Assembly: GCA_903908605.1 (NCBI GenBank)
Contig: CAIVSQ010000130.1
Span: 1 to 33,924, forward strand
DNA: 33,924 nucleotides
Direction of reading: 5' to 3'
Source of the DNA: an uncultured Anaerolineae bacterium
GTDB taxonomy: Bacteria; Chloroflexota; Anaerolineae; Anaerolineales; Villigracilaceae
Shown here one piece after another: positions 8,121 through 16,422 of this stretch. The notes beneath the pieces are model-generated. The model saw only the letters and a program-made list of their open reading frames with translations. It searched no databases and was not told where the DNA came from. Numbering within the stretch: position 1 is the stretch's first letter; each line of letters starts with the position of its first letter. The position numbers were made by a program, and so were the translations under genes.

Positions 8121-9026
8121 TTACAAAGAGAGATAAGCCTGCAGTTCCGCCATGCTGGGGGCCGCAGAAGCGCCCCCGCACTTGGTGACGCATAACCCAC
8201 CGCAGATATTGCCATAACGCAGGCAGGTTTCAATCGGTTCACCGCGCAGCATGGCCGCCAGAAAACCTGAATTAAACGAATCGCCTGCACCGGTTGTATC
8301 CACCACGCTCACATCCAGGGCTGGCGCGTGCCAGGTACGCTCCCCGGCCTGCGCGTACGCACCGTGCGGACCATCCTTTACAATCACCAACGGACAAATG
8401 CGCGCCAGGCAGGCCGCCGCCTCACGTGGGTCAGCCAGTCCGGTCAGGCGCTCAGCCTCACTGCGGTTGGGCGCAAAAATATCAATCGCGCCCAACATCT
8501 GTTGCAATCCAGCCTCTTCCAGGCTGTAATCGACGTATTGGCAGTCTGTAAACACGCGCCCGCCGTGCCTGTGGATAAAGTGCACCAACTCCAGGCTTGC
8601 GGGCGAGCCATCAAACGGCAGGTTGTACACCCATTTCGGGCGTTGTTCGGCAATCATCGCCTGGTAGTCATACTCCGGGCGCGGGTCCATATAACTGATA
8701 AAGCCCCGATCCACCGAAAACGAGAACGCCACGCTCATGGCTACCAAAGGTCTGTCCAGGTGACAGTACAGGTTCTCGTTCAAACCCTCCAAACGGGATT
8801 GCTCCAGCACAAAACGGCTGAATAGATCGTTGCCCAGGCGCGCCGCCCAATGCACATCCACCCCCAACCGCTTAAGCGCCACCGCCACAATATAGACCCC
8901 GCCCGCGTTAATACCCATGCCGGAGCCAAACAAATCAGCCCCCAGGCGAGGCACCTCAGGCAGGCCGGTAACGATCAGGTCGCAGAAATAATCGCCAAAC
9001 AGGAGGACATCACAAGAATTCTTCAT
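8121..9026 (-). CDS. PfkB-family sugar/nucleoside kinase
   Basis: A 301-residue ribokinase-fold kinase that transfers phosphate from ATP to a sugar hydroxyl in the cytoplasm. The start at 9026 (MKNSCDVLLFGD) lies 22 bp after the GH16 stop; an in-frame extension to 9131 would reach into the GH16 gene and adds nothing PfkB-like. The N-terminal GGVYIVAVALKRLG (42-55) is the PfkB signature 1 region, NRSEAERL (187-194) is the family NxxE element, and DTTGAGDSF (243-251) is the anion-hole and catalytic motif with base D249. The substrate cannot be named; fructose, ribose-like or keto-deoxy sugars are all possible. Its place between an exported glucanase and GH4 suggests that it phosphorylates a released sugar. 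Confidence 0.85.
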   Translation of the reverse strand: MKNSCDVLLFGDYFCDLIVTGLPEVPRLGADLFGSGMGINAGGVYIVAVALKRLGVDVHWAARLGNDLFSRFVLEQSRLEGLNENLYCHLDRPLVAMSVAFSFSVDRGFISYMDPRPEYDYQAMIAEQRPKWVYNLPFDGSPASLELVHFIHRHGGRVFTDCQYVDYSLEEAGLQQMLGAIDIFAPNRSEAERLTGLADPREAAACLARICPLVIVKDGPHGAYAQAGERTWHAPALDVSVVDTTGAGDSFNSGFLAAMLRGEPIETCLRYGNICGGLCVTKCGGASAAPSMAELQAYLSL

Positions 9027-9048
9027 AACTTGCCGTTTTGTGGCCAGT

Positions 9049-9981
9049 TCATTTTTGATAAACGCGCACGTAATCAACCAGGTACTGCTGTGGGAAGCTG
9101 GTGCTGTCATCCGGGTAACCCGGCCAACCACCCCCTACTGCCAGGTTTAGCAGGATAAAGTGCGGGTGGTCAAAACGCCACGGTTTGGCTTCAGAGAACT
9201 GCGACTTGTTAACGGTGGCATACAGCTTGCCATCCACATACCAGCGCAGTTCTTCCTGCTCCCATTCCAACGCAAAAATGTGAAAATCGTCCTTGAAATC
9301 CTTTCCATCTGGCAGCCCGGTGGAAAAGCTAATGCCGTTCGCGCCAGAATAACCGCTGCCATGCACGGTCCCGTGCACTGTTTTAGGTTCACGGCCGATG
9401 TTTTCCATAATATCAATCTCACCGCAGGCTGGCCAGCCAACACTGGCAATATTGCTGCCCAACATCCAGAATGCTGGCCAAATACCCTGGCCATAAGGCA
9501 GCTTGAGCCGCGCCTCCACCCGCCCATAGGTGAATTCATACTTGCCCTTGGTCAGGATGCGCGCCGAGGTATAGCTGCAAGCGCCATACCAGCATTTTTG
9601 CCCGTCCGCCGGGTCGGCGGGCTTGGCGGTGATCACCAGCAGGCCTTTCCCATCCGTGGCAACATTGCCCGGATCCTTGGTGTAATACTCCCATTCCTGG
9701 TTGCCCCAGCCCTGGCCACCCAGGTCGTACGTCCACCGAGTGTCCACCGGGCTGCTGCCAGCTGGGCTATCAAATTCATCATTCCAGGCGAGTTTCCAGC
9801 CGCCCGCTAGTTCTGGCGGTACAGATGGTACAGATTCAGTATTCACAGCAGTGGGTTCGAGCGGAACTGGGCTCGCCTCAGCGCGTGGTTCTTGCGGTGT
9901 AGATTCAGCTTTCATGGCAGAGCATCCCGTCAGTAGAAATATGCAGGCAATCAACGTATGTAATATTTTTTTATTTTTCAT
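9049..9981 (-). CDS. GH16 endo-beta-1,3-glucanase (laminarinase-like) lipoprotein
   Basis: A 310-residue secreted lipoprotein. The start at 9981 gives a classic lipoprotein signal (MKNKKILHTL...) with lipobox LTGC and lipidated C20, then a Pro/Glu/Ser linker to about residue 58. The GH16 beta-sandwich follows: WNDEFD, GNVATDGKGLLVITA, and the catalytic EIDIMEN with E188 nucleophile, D190 and E193 acid/base. The extra residue in ExDxxE (M192) marks the laminarinase/beta-1,3-glucanase side of GH16. It would cut laminarin-like glucan at the cell surface. The upstream ribosome site is weak (AGAGA). It heads the GH16-PfkB-GH4 operon. Confidence 0.9.
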   Translation of the reverse strand: MKNKKILHTLIACIFLLTGCSAMKAESTPQEPRAEASPVPLEPTAVNTESVPSVPPELAGGWKLAWNDEFDSPAGSSPVDTRWTYDLGGQGWGNQEWEYYTKDPGNVATDGKGLLVITAKPADPADGQKCWYGACSYTSARILTKGKYEFTYGRVEARLKLPYGQGIWPAFWMLGSNIASVGWPACGEIDIMENIGREPKTVHGTVHGSGYSGANGISFSTGLPDGKDFKDDFHIFALEWEQEELRWYVDGKLYATVNKSQFSEAKPWRFDHPHFILLNLAVGGGWPGYPDDSTSFPQQYLVDYVRVYQK

Positions 9982-10186
9982 ATTTTCTCTGGCAATTATC
10001 TTTCCGTTTATGATGAATGGATCCATGAACCCTGTCAGCGCAATGGCCAGGAATAATTGGTCTCGTTACGACCGCGTTTCCCTTGAGCACATTACGGAAG
10101 ATATTACCATTATTTTATCCTCCTCGCGAGAGTTACCCGCCCATGGAAATCACCAAATTAGCGCTTTACAACGCATTCCTGCTTGC
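9982..10186 (-). other. GH16 upstream region with a possible 14-residue leader ORF
   Basis: No conventional gene is seen. On the minus strand a perfect GGAGGA (10118-10123) lies 7 nt before an ATG at 10110 opening a 14-codon ORF that stops at 10066. The same segment contains TTATTTTAT (10110-10118), matching a half-site of the ROK palindrome at 24315-24335. I could not pick a convincing -35/-10 pair for GH16. Confidence 0.3.
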
Positions 10187-10230
10187 AAAACTGAGCTTGC
10201 CCCCAGGCCGGCAGGGCAAGCTCAGTTTTT
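10187..10230 (-). terminator. Terminator at the end of the ABC transporter operon
   Basis: Perfect 16-bp arms (10187-10202 and 10214-10229; core CTGAGCTTGCCC) around an 11-nt loop. The arms end in A/T runs, so the hairpin could act in both directions; the T run is longer on the plus strand. It lies 50 bp after the last ATPase stop and separates the long operon from the GH16 operon. Confidence 0.75.
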
Positions 10231-10279
10231 CCGGATCAAATCACACGCACCAGCGCGTTACATCCAGCCGGGCAAACCT

Positions 10280-11410
10280 TTACAAAGCCAGGCCACTGCC
10301 AGGGTCAAACAAGCGCACCTGCTCGCTCAGAATCGCGAGCCGGATGCTCTGCCCCGCCAGCAGGCTGTCCTCATCAATTTCCTGCAGGGTCGCCGCGCCA
10401 CTCAGCCCGCCCGGCAGCGTAATCGTAAGGATCACCTCGCTGACCAGCGGTTCAAACGAATCTAGCACGGCGCTCACCTGTGGGTGCAGACGGTCATGGG
10501 CAGCATCCGCCCCAGCCGGCTCAGCAGCGACCGGAACAAAGGCCGTTGGTGGAATGCCTGCCACAATCTGCTGCCCGCCATAGGCCAGCAAGGCTGCATC
10601 CCAACTGGGCGGGAGTGTCAGCAAAAAATCTGGTGCCAGGCGCACAGCGAAACCACCCTCCGGCTCCGCCTCCAACGTACCGGTAAACAGATTCATCGCC
10701 GGAGCACCCAGGAAACCCGCCACAAACAGGTTGGCAGGCCGGTTGAGCAGTTCTTCTGCCGTGCCCACCTGCTGTAACTGGCCATGCGCAATAATCGCAA
10801 TCCGGTCAGCGATCGCCAAGGCCTCATTTTGGTCATGAGTGACATACAACGTCGGCTTCTTCTTGGCCCGGTGTACCATCTGAATATCACGGCGGGCATG
10901 TGCACGCAGCTTGGGGTCCAGGTTCGAGATCGGCTCATCAAACAAATACATCTCGGCATCCTTGGCCAGCGCGCGCGCCAGGGCCACACGCTGCTGCTCG
11001 CCGCCCGAGAGATCAACGATCACGCGCTCGATCAAGGGCGTCAGCCCCAACCGCTCGGCCGCTTCGCGCACCCTTTTCCCAATTTCCTCGCGCGGGTAAT
11101 TACGCGCTTCCAACCCGTAGGCAATATTTTCAAAGACATTCATGTGCGGGTACAGGCCATAATCCTGGAAGACCATGCCAGTGTTGCGATCACGCGGCGG
11201 CAGGTTGGTGATATCGCGCCCGGCCAGCACCACCCGCCCCGCATCCGCCTTCTCAATTCCGCACAGGATCTTCAGGATTGTGCTTTTACCACCGCCAGAA
11301 GGTCCCAGCAGCACAAAAAATTCGCCATCCTGGACGGTAAACGAAACATCGTTCAGGACTTTGTGGTCGCCAAAATTCTTATTGAGTTGGTGCACTTCCA
11401 ATAAACCCAT
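10280..11410 (-). CDS. Sugar ABC transporter ATPase, MalK/UgpC type (third of three)
   Basis: A 376-residue CUT1-type nucleotide-binding subunit that powers sugar uptake at the inner face of the membrane. Walker A is GPSGGGKST (36-44), the Q-loop FQDYGLYPH (81-89), the signature LSGGEQQ (134-140), Walker B MYLFDEP (154-160) and the switch histidine H192 in THDQ. A C-terminal OB/TOBE-type regulatory domain follows from about residue 240. All catalytic residues are intact. It is the last gene of the long operon, separated from the permeases by two other ATPases and a YesL-like gene, so it may serve this transporter or be shared with others. Confidence 0.9.
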   Translation of the reverse strand: MGLLEVHQLNKNFGDHKVLNDVSFTVQDGEFFVLLGPSGGGKSTILKILCGIEKADAGRVVLAGRDITNLPPRDRNTGMVFQDYGLYPHMNVFENIAYGLEARNYPREEIGKRVREAAERLGLTPLIERVIVDLSGGEQQRVALARALAKDAEMYLFDEPISNLDPKLRAHARRDIQMVHRAKKKPTLYVTHDQNEALAIADRIAIIAHGQLQQVGTAEELLNRPANLFVAGFLGAPAMNLFTGTLEAEPEGGFAVRLAPDFLLTLPPSWDAALLAYGGQQIVAGIPPTAFVPVAAEPAGADAAHDRLHPQVSAVLDSFEPLVSEVILTITLPGGLSGAATLQEIDEDSLLAGQSIRLAILSEQVRLFDPGSGLAL

Positions 11411-11419
11411 GGGTACCTC

Positions 11420-12130
11420 TTATCTGGCTGAATGATTGCGGGCAGGCGCATGTGGGCGTGTCACCTGCTCATAAAGCAGCACCTGCAGCAGACCAAGCAG
11501 CACCGGGATGATCAGGAAAAAGCCGCCGATGGAGATGATCCCCAGCAGCAGAGCCACCAGGCTAATAAAGCCACACAGCAGCGTCAGCCCGGGTTTCTGC
11601 CAAAACAGATGCATTGATCGTGTAAAAATATCCAGCGCGTTGAGTTGCTCTTCCCGCGCAAACAGCCCGCCCCAGTGCAGGCTCAACAAGGCCAGCACCA
11701 TCAGCAGCAGGCGGCACAGCACATCCAACACCAGCAGATGCGCCTGCCCTGCGTACCAGGCCAACATCCCCAGCCAGTAAAACAGGCTGTAAAGCGGCAG
11801 CAAGCGGGTGAAAGCCGGGCGCAGCTTCAGCTTCAACCCTCCCAGTACCAAAGCAATGCTGAGCGGCACACCCGCGGCAGCCTGCTCCAACGCGTACATC
11901 AATGCACCCGAAGCAGGCAGGATGGCAAAAATGCTGTACGAAGCCAATAACACTCGTGCCCAACCAGGCAGCGGGGCCAGTACGGCCAGGCACAACGGCG
12001 CAAGCTGCAGCGACCAGGCCAGGTTGAGCGCGATCATGCGTTCCAACTGGTCAGAGATCAGGGCGGTCGAGCGCCACAGCAGGTTGGTCTCCTGCTCAGG
12101 CCGCGCACCGCTATCATCAAGGAACGGCAT
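11420..12130 (-). CDS. YesL/DUF624-like integral membrane protein
   Basis: A 236-residue protein with an N-terminal soluble stretch and about five or six hydrophobic helices (near 39-55, 58-85, 112-130, 131-153, 184-205 and 206-225). DUF624/YesL proteins of this size are common beside sugar ABC operons, but their role is not established; my assignment rests on size, topology and context. The start codon overlaps the stop of the upstream ATPase in a TGATG arrangement, implying translational coupling. The stop lies 9 bp before the third ATPase gene. It could assist assembly or modulate the transporter; that is inference. Confidence 0.5.
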   Translation of the reverse strand: MPFLDDSGARPEQETNLLWRSTALISDQLERMIALNLAWSLQLAPLCLAVLAPLPGWARVLLASYSIFAILPASGALMYALEQAAAGVPLSIALVLGGLKLKLRPAFTRLLPLYSLFYWLGMLAWYAGQAHLLVLDVLCRLLLMVLALLSLHWGGLFAREEQLNALDIFTRSMHLFWQKPGLTLLCGFISLVALLLGIISIGGFFLIIPVLLGLLQVLLYEQVTRPHAPARNHSAR

Positions 12131-13263
12131 CAGTCCGTAACCTGGGCGCGGATGGCCAGTTCACTGGCTGGGTCAAAATAGTGCGCGCGGGCCATGTTGG
12201 CCGCCAGCGGCACTTCCTTGCCCAGGTAGCTGGCCGGCATGCGTGTGCGCAGGGTGGCAACATAATCCTTGCCGCTTTCATCCAGGGTACTCAGGTAAAC
12301 CGCGCAGCCCGCCGAAGACGGTTCGACCACGTTGACCACGCCCTGGACCTGGTTTTCCGCGCTGACCGGGAAGGTCGCCAGCCGTGGAACGTGCAAGTCC
12401 TCGGGGCGCAGCCCCAGTTTGACCTGTTTGCCCAGGTATGGTTGCAAGGCAGCCTCGTGTTCCTGGGCCACACGCAGGCTGACCGCGCTTGAATATGCAA
12501 AAAGCCCGCCCACTTCTCCGTTGCGAATCTCGACATCAAACAGGTTGATGCTGGGTGTACCGATGAAATAAGCCACGAACAGGTTATCGGGCCGTTCATA
12601 CAGATCCGCTCCACTGCCAATCTGTTCAATGCGCCCGGCCCGCATCACTGCAATCCGGTCACCCATCGCCATGGCTTCAGACTGGTCGTGGGTCACATAC
12701 ACACTCGGGCGCTGCTTTTCACGGTGCAGGGCCATGATATCCTCGCGCGCCTGGTAGCGCAGCTGCGCATCCAGGTTGGCAAGCGGTTCATCGTACAGGT
12801 ACAGGTCAGCGTCGCGCACCATCGCACGCGAGAGGGCCACCCGCTGGCGTTCACCGCCGCTCAGTTGACGCGGTTTACGGGTTAGCAGGTGATCAATGCG
12901 AAAGATCTTGGCCGCCTTGGGCACCCGCTCCGCGATCATCGCCGAGGGCGCTCCACGTGCGCGCAAGCCATAGGCAATATTTTCATAGACCGTCAGGTGC
13001 GGGAAGACGGCGTAATCCTGGAAGACCATCGCCACGTTGCGTTCCTTCGGCCGGATATCATTGACCCGCCGGGCACCAAACTGAATATCACCCTCCGAGC
13101 TGGGCTCCAGGCCTGCCAGCATGCGCAGAGTGGTGGTCTTTCCACACCCCGAGGGTCCTACCAATACCAGGAATTCATGTTCGCCCAGTGAAAAATTAAT
13201 GTCATTGACCGCACGTTTTTCAGCGAACTGTTTAACAAGATGAGAGACAGTGATGGATGCCAT
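12130..13263 (-). CDS. Sugar ABC transporter ATPase, MalK/UgpC type (second of three)
   Basis: A 377-residue ATPase subunit. Walker A GPSGCGKTT (36-44), Q-loop FQDYAVFPH (81-89), signature LSGGERQ (134-140), Walker B LYLYDEP (154-160), D-loop ANLDAQ and H192 are all present, followed by a TOBE-like domain containing LGLRPEDLH. It begins 9 bp after the stop of the first ATPase gene, with AAGGGA in the short gap, and overlaps the YesL-like gene by the TGATG junction. It is clearly different from both neighbouring ATPases, so it is not a recent duplicate. A heterodimer with the first ATPase, as known for paired ATPases such as GlpS/GlpT, is plausible. Confidence 0.9.
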   Translation of the reverse strand: MASITVSHLVKQFAEKRAVNDINFSLGEHEFLVLVGPSGCGKTTTLRMLAGLEPSSEGDIQFGARRVNDIRPKERNVAMVFQDYAVFPHLTVYENIAYGLRARGAPSAMIAERVPKAAKIFRIDHLLTRKPRQLSGGERQRVALSRAMVRDADLYLYDEPLANLDAQLRYQAREDIMALHREKQRPSVYVTHDQSEAMAMGDRIAVMRAGRIEQIGSGADLYERPDNLFVAYFIGTPSINLFDVEIRNGEVGGLFAYSSAVSLRVAQEHEAALQPYLGKQVKLGLRPEDLHVPRLATFPVSAENQVQGVVNVVEPSSAGCAVYLSTLDESGKDYVATLRTRMPASYLGKEVPLAANMARAHYFDPASELAIRAQVTD

Positions 13264-13272
13264 TTTTTTCCC

Positions 13273-14397
13273 TTAAAACAATTCCGGCACGCCGGGCGTG
13301 CGCAGCGCTTCTTCACCAGCCGCGCCAAAGAAATAAGCCTGGGTCCAATCCGGCTGCAGGCCAATGGTCTTGAGTGACTCGGGGAAATCCAACGGTACTA
13401 GCACGTTCACGTTCACGCCGCCCACCTGCCCGCTGGCAAATGCCGCGCGCTCCGTGTACAACCGCTCCACACGGGTGATCTGCATGACGATTCCACTCCC
13501 GGGCTGTGGATCCACCTGCCAACCTTCCGGGCGCACACCCAGGCGCAGCGCACCAGCCGGCAGACCTTCCACCAGCTCACCGGGCAGGGGCAGCGTAACC
13601 CCACCCACCACCAGCTGCCCCCCGCGCACTTCAGCTGCCAGCACATTGAGCGGCGGAGTGCCAATCAGCGTCGCTACGAACAGGTTGGCGGGCAAATAAT
13701 ACAGCTCATCAAAGGTGCCGATCTGTTCCAGCCGGCCCAGGCGCATCACCGCGATCCGGTCGCCCATAAAGATGGCTTCCTGCTGGTCATGGGTCACATA
13801 CAGCGTGGTAATACCAAATTTCTTCAACAGCTTCTTAATCTCAGTGCGGGTGCTTTCGCGCAGCTTGGCATCCAGGTTCGAGATCGGCTCATCCATCAGG
13901 AAGACATTCGGCTCGCGCACAATGCAGCGCGCAATACCCACCCGTTGTTTCTCTCCTCCCGAAAGCGTATCCACCTTGCGGTCCATCAGCAGTTCAAAGC
14001 CAATGCCCATCATCTCGGCAGTCTCACGCAGGCGGCGTTCCTTCTCCTCAGGCGTCTTTTTACGCACTTCAAAGTAGTAGCCCAGGTTGTCCTCGCCTTC
14101 CTTGCTGGGGTATAAGGCATAATCCTGGAAGACCATGCCCACCCCACGCGCCTGTGGAGCCATGCGAGTCACATCCACATGGTTGTACAGGATGCGGCCT
14201 TCATCGGCAAATTCCAGCCCGGCAATCACTTTCAGCAGTGTGCTTTTCCCGCAACCCGATGGCCCCACCACGCTGACCGTTTCGCCATCGGCGATACTCA
14301 GCGAGATATCCATCAACCCGCTGATCGGGTGCGAATCGGGCGTTCCGACCGGCGGGATGTAGTGCTTGGTGATATTCTCTAGTCTGACACCGGCCAT
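13273..14397 (-). CDS. Sugar ABC transporter ATPase, MalK/UgpC type (first of three)
   Basis: A 374-residue ATPase subunit next to the permeases. Its N-terminus is about nine residues longer before Walker A than in the other two (GPSGCGKST at 45-53). The Q-loop is FQDYALYPS (90-98), where the usual histidine is serine; the stretch after it is unusually charged (KEGEDNLGYYFEVRKKTPEEKERR), so the helical subdomain that meets the permease differs from the standard. Signature LSGGEKQ (145-151), Walker B FLMDEP (166-171) and H203 are intact; a TOBE domain with LGVRPEGW follows. It starts one base before the upstream permease stop region (stop at 14399), giving tight coupling. Confidence 0.9.
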   Translation of the reverse strand: MAGVRLENITKHYIPPVGTPDSHPISGLMDISLSIADGETVSVVGPSGCGKSTLLKVIAGLEFADEGRILYNHVDVTRMAPQARGVGMVFQDYALYPSKEGEDNLGYYFEVRKKTPEEKERRLRETAEMMGIGFELLMDRKVDTLSGGEKQRVGIARCIVREPNVFLMDEPISNLDAKLRESTRTEIKKLLKKFGITTLYVTHDQQEAIFMGDRIAVMRLGRLEQIGTFDELYYLPANLFVATLIGTPPLNVLAAEVRGGQLVVGGVTLPLPGELVEGLPAGALRLGVRPEGWQVDPQPGSGIVMQITRVERLYTERAAFASGQVGGVNVNVLVPLDFPESLKTIGLQPDWTQAYFFGAAGEEALRTPGVPELF

Positions 14398-14398
14398 T

Positions 14399-15412
14399 TT
14401 ATTTCAATCCCTGGATGCGCACACCCTTGAGCAGGTATTCACGCGCAAAGATGAAGAAGATAAAAACCGGCAGGGCCTGTAGCAGACCCAGCACCATCAG
14501 CCCATTCCACGATAAACCCTGGGCAATCAGCGGTGCCAGGGCCGATTGCGCCCCCACAACCGTCATGGAGTTGGTCGTGCCCGCATACGAAAAAGCATCC
14601 GAGATACGCCGGATGGCCAGTGTCAGCGGCGCAATGGCACTATCCTGGATGATCACCAACGGCCAAAGATAGCTATCCCACACCCCGCCAAAGGTAAAGT
14701 AGGTGGTCACCGCGTAGACCGGGATGCTCATCGGCAGGATGATGCGCCGGAAAATATTGAATTCAGAGCCTCCATCCACCCGCGCGGCATTGATGATTGA
14801 ATCGGGAATGCCATCAAAAAAGCCCTTAAACAACAGGAAGTTACCGGCGCTGAAACCAGCCGGCAGGATAACCCCCCAGTAGGTGTTCCAAATGCGCCAG
14901 GTGGGGAAGGCGATATCCGTACCCGGGATGTTGGGCGCCACCGGCAGTGGGAAGGGAAAGTTGCGTGTCAACAGAAAGGACGGGATCAACGTCACAATAC
15001 CCGGCAGCATCAGGGTGCCGATAAAGAAAATGAACAACGGGCGTGCCACACGACCCTTGATCAACTTGCTCGAGGCGTAAGCCGCCAGCGAGGTGATCGG
15101 GATCGAAAGGAAGATCGTCCCAAAGGTCATGATCATGGAGTTCAAAAAATAGCGACTGAGCGGCTGGGCCAAAACCGACTTGCCCAGGTCAGAAATATTC
15201 CAAATCAGTTTCCATGCCACAAAGGTCGGCGTTTTGGGCCAGAGGGTCGGCGGCATGGCCATCGCCTCGGAAGCTGGCTTAAGCGAGGTGGATATCATGA
15301 TAAAAAAGGGCACCAGGTGCAGGATCACGCCTGCCCATAACAGCAGGCTGATCGTCCACCAGGCCAGGCGCAGGCGGGTTTGTTTGCGTCCAACAGCAGG
15401 AAACAGGCTCAT
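14399..15412 (-). CDS. Sugar ABC transporter permease, MalG type
   Basis: A 337-residue inner-membrane permease of the CUT1 class. Six hydrophobic segments are visible, beginning at residues 18-42, and the ATPase-docking EAA loop is INAARVDGGSEFNIFRRIILP (about 207-227). It carries a longer periplasmic insertion around 150-178 (PFPLPVAPNIPGTDIAFPTW) than typical MalG proteins. The C-terminus ends in a positively charged tail. It lies 29 bp after the MalF-type gene and directly before the first ATPase gene. Sugar specificity is inferred from the surrounding glycoside hydrolases. Confidence 0.9.
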   Translation of the reverse strand: MSLFPAVGRKQTRLRLAWWTISLLLWAGVILHLVPFFIMISTSLKPASEAMAMPPTLWPKTPTFVAWKLIWNISDLGKSVLAQPLSRYFLNSMIMTFGTIFLSIPITSLAAYASSKLIKGRVARPLFIFFIGTLMLPGIVTLIPSFLLTRNFPFPLPVAPNIPGTDIAFPTWRIWNTYWGVILPAGFSAGNFLLFKGFFDGIPDSIINAARVDGGSEFNIFRRIILPMSIPVYAVTTYFTFGGVWDSYLWPLVIIQDSAIAPLTLAIRRISDAFSYAGTTNSMTVVGAQSALAPLIAQGLSWNGLMVLGLLQALPVFIFFIFAREYLLKGVRIQGLK

Positions 15413-15441
15413 AAGCAGGAAACTCCAATCATCGCGTGCAC

Positions 15442-16350
15442 CTAAATATCCGGGTCATCTTTATACACGGCCCGGTAAACCAACACCAGTGCCATAATGA
15501 CAATAAACAGCATCACAGCCAGCGCGGTGGCGTCACCGTAGCGCCCGGTGCTGAGGATGTTGAACATATACATCACCACTATGCGGCTGGCGCCGTTCGG
15601 ACCGCCGCGGGTCATCAGGTCTGGGAAGGAAAATTCCTGCATGGTGCCGATGATCGAAAACAACAGGGTCATCGAGATGATCGGTCGCAGGCGCGGCAGT
15701 GAAATCGTCCAGATCTTGCGCCAGAAACCGGCGCCTTCAATCTCAGCCGCCTCATAATAGCTCTTGGGAATGCTTTGCAAGCCAGTCATATAATACAGAC
15801 CCGGTCCAAACATCAGCATACCAGGGAACACCAACCAAAAAAGCACCCAGCGCTCGTTGCTCAAAAAAGCCTGTGGCGACATGCCAAACAAGCCCGTGGC
15901 AATGTACTGCAGGATCCCAAATTGTTCATTATAAAGATACTGCCAGAAGATGGTGCTGGCGATGCCGCTCAAAGGCACAAACCACAACAGCATCATCACA
16001 CGCATCAGGTTGGGCGGCATTTCCAATAACAAAATGGCTACAAAGATCGGGATCAGGAAGGTCAGCGTGATCGACAGCGCGGCATAAATAAAGGTGATCT
16101 TGAACGAATCCGTCACAAGAGGGTCAGCGAACAAACGCTCGAAATTACCCAGCCCCTGAAAAGTGATCGCACCACGAATGGGCGCGTTGGTCATGCTGAG
16201 AAAAATTGCAATCAGCATCGGGTACCAACCCCAGAAAAACTGGAATACAATCGCCGGGATGGCAAAGACCCAGTATTGCCAGCGGTTGGCGGCCTTTCCG
16301 GTTTCCACCGGCGGGGCATGCGTGTCTACTGCAGGTGTACCAATCGTCAT
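15442..16350 (-). CDS. Sugar ABC transporter permease, MalF type
   Basis: A 302-residue permease with six predicted helices (first at 28-52). The EAA loop is YYEAAEIEGAGFWRKIWTIS (198-217), ending in LP. I chose the ATG at 16350 because GGAGG at 16359-16363 sits 8 nt upstream; the GTG at 16365 would overlap that site. The gene follows the binding-protein gene after a 60-bp gap containing a strong hairpin (16369-16399), a usual device for making more binding protein than permease. Confidence 0.9.
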   Translation of the reverse strand: MTIGTPAVDTHAPPVETGKAANRWQYWVFAIPAIVFQFFWGWYPMLIAIFLSMTNAPIRGAITFQGLGNFERLFADPLVTDSFKITFIYAALSITLTFLIPIFVAILLLEMPPNLMRVMMLLWFVPLSGIASTIFWQYLYNEQFGILQYIATGLFGMSPQAFLSNERWVLFWLVFPGMLMFGPGLYYMTGLQSIPKSYYEAAEIEGAGFWRKIWTISLPRLRPIISMTLLFSIIGTMQEFSFPDLMTRGGPNGASRIVVMYMFNILSTGRYGDATALAVMLFIVIMALVLVYRAVYKDDPDI

Positions 16351-16368
16351 CAGGAAAACCTCCACCAG

Positions 16369-16399
16369 GGCCGGCAGGGGTAATCCACCCCTACCGGCC
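16369..16399 (-). other. Intercistronic hairpin after the binding-protein gene
   Basis: On the minus strand, 13-bp arms (16369-16381 and 16387-16399) pair with one G-U wobble around a 5-nt loop; the stem is very GC-rich. No T run follows, so it is not a terminator. It begins right after the second in-frame stop of the binding-protein gene and ends just before the permease ribosome site, consistent with mRNA 3'-end protection. Confidence 0.7.
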
Positions 16400-16422
16400 T
16401 ATCCAAAATTCTATCCAAAATT
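16399..16422. repeat. 12-bp perfect tandem duplication across a stop codon
   Basis: CTATCCAAAATT occurs twice back to back (16399-16410 and 16411-16422). On the minus strand it duplicates the last codons and TAG stop of the binding-protein gene, giving two in-frame stops 12 bp apart. It looks like a replication-slippage event adjacent to the hairpin. Confidence 0.9.

Noticed and set aside
9027-9131. N-terminal extension of the PfkB kinase
   Set aside because: It overlaps the GH16 3' end and encodes no conserved residues; the start at 9026 matches the family's usual beginning.
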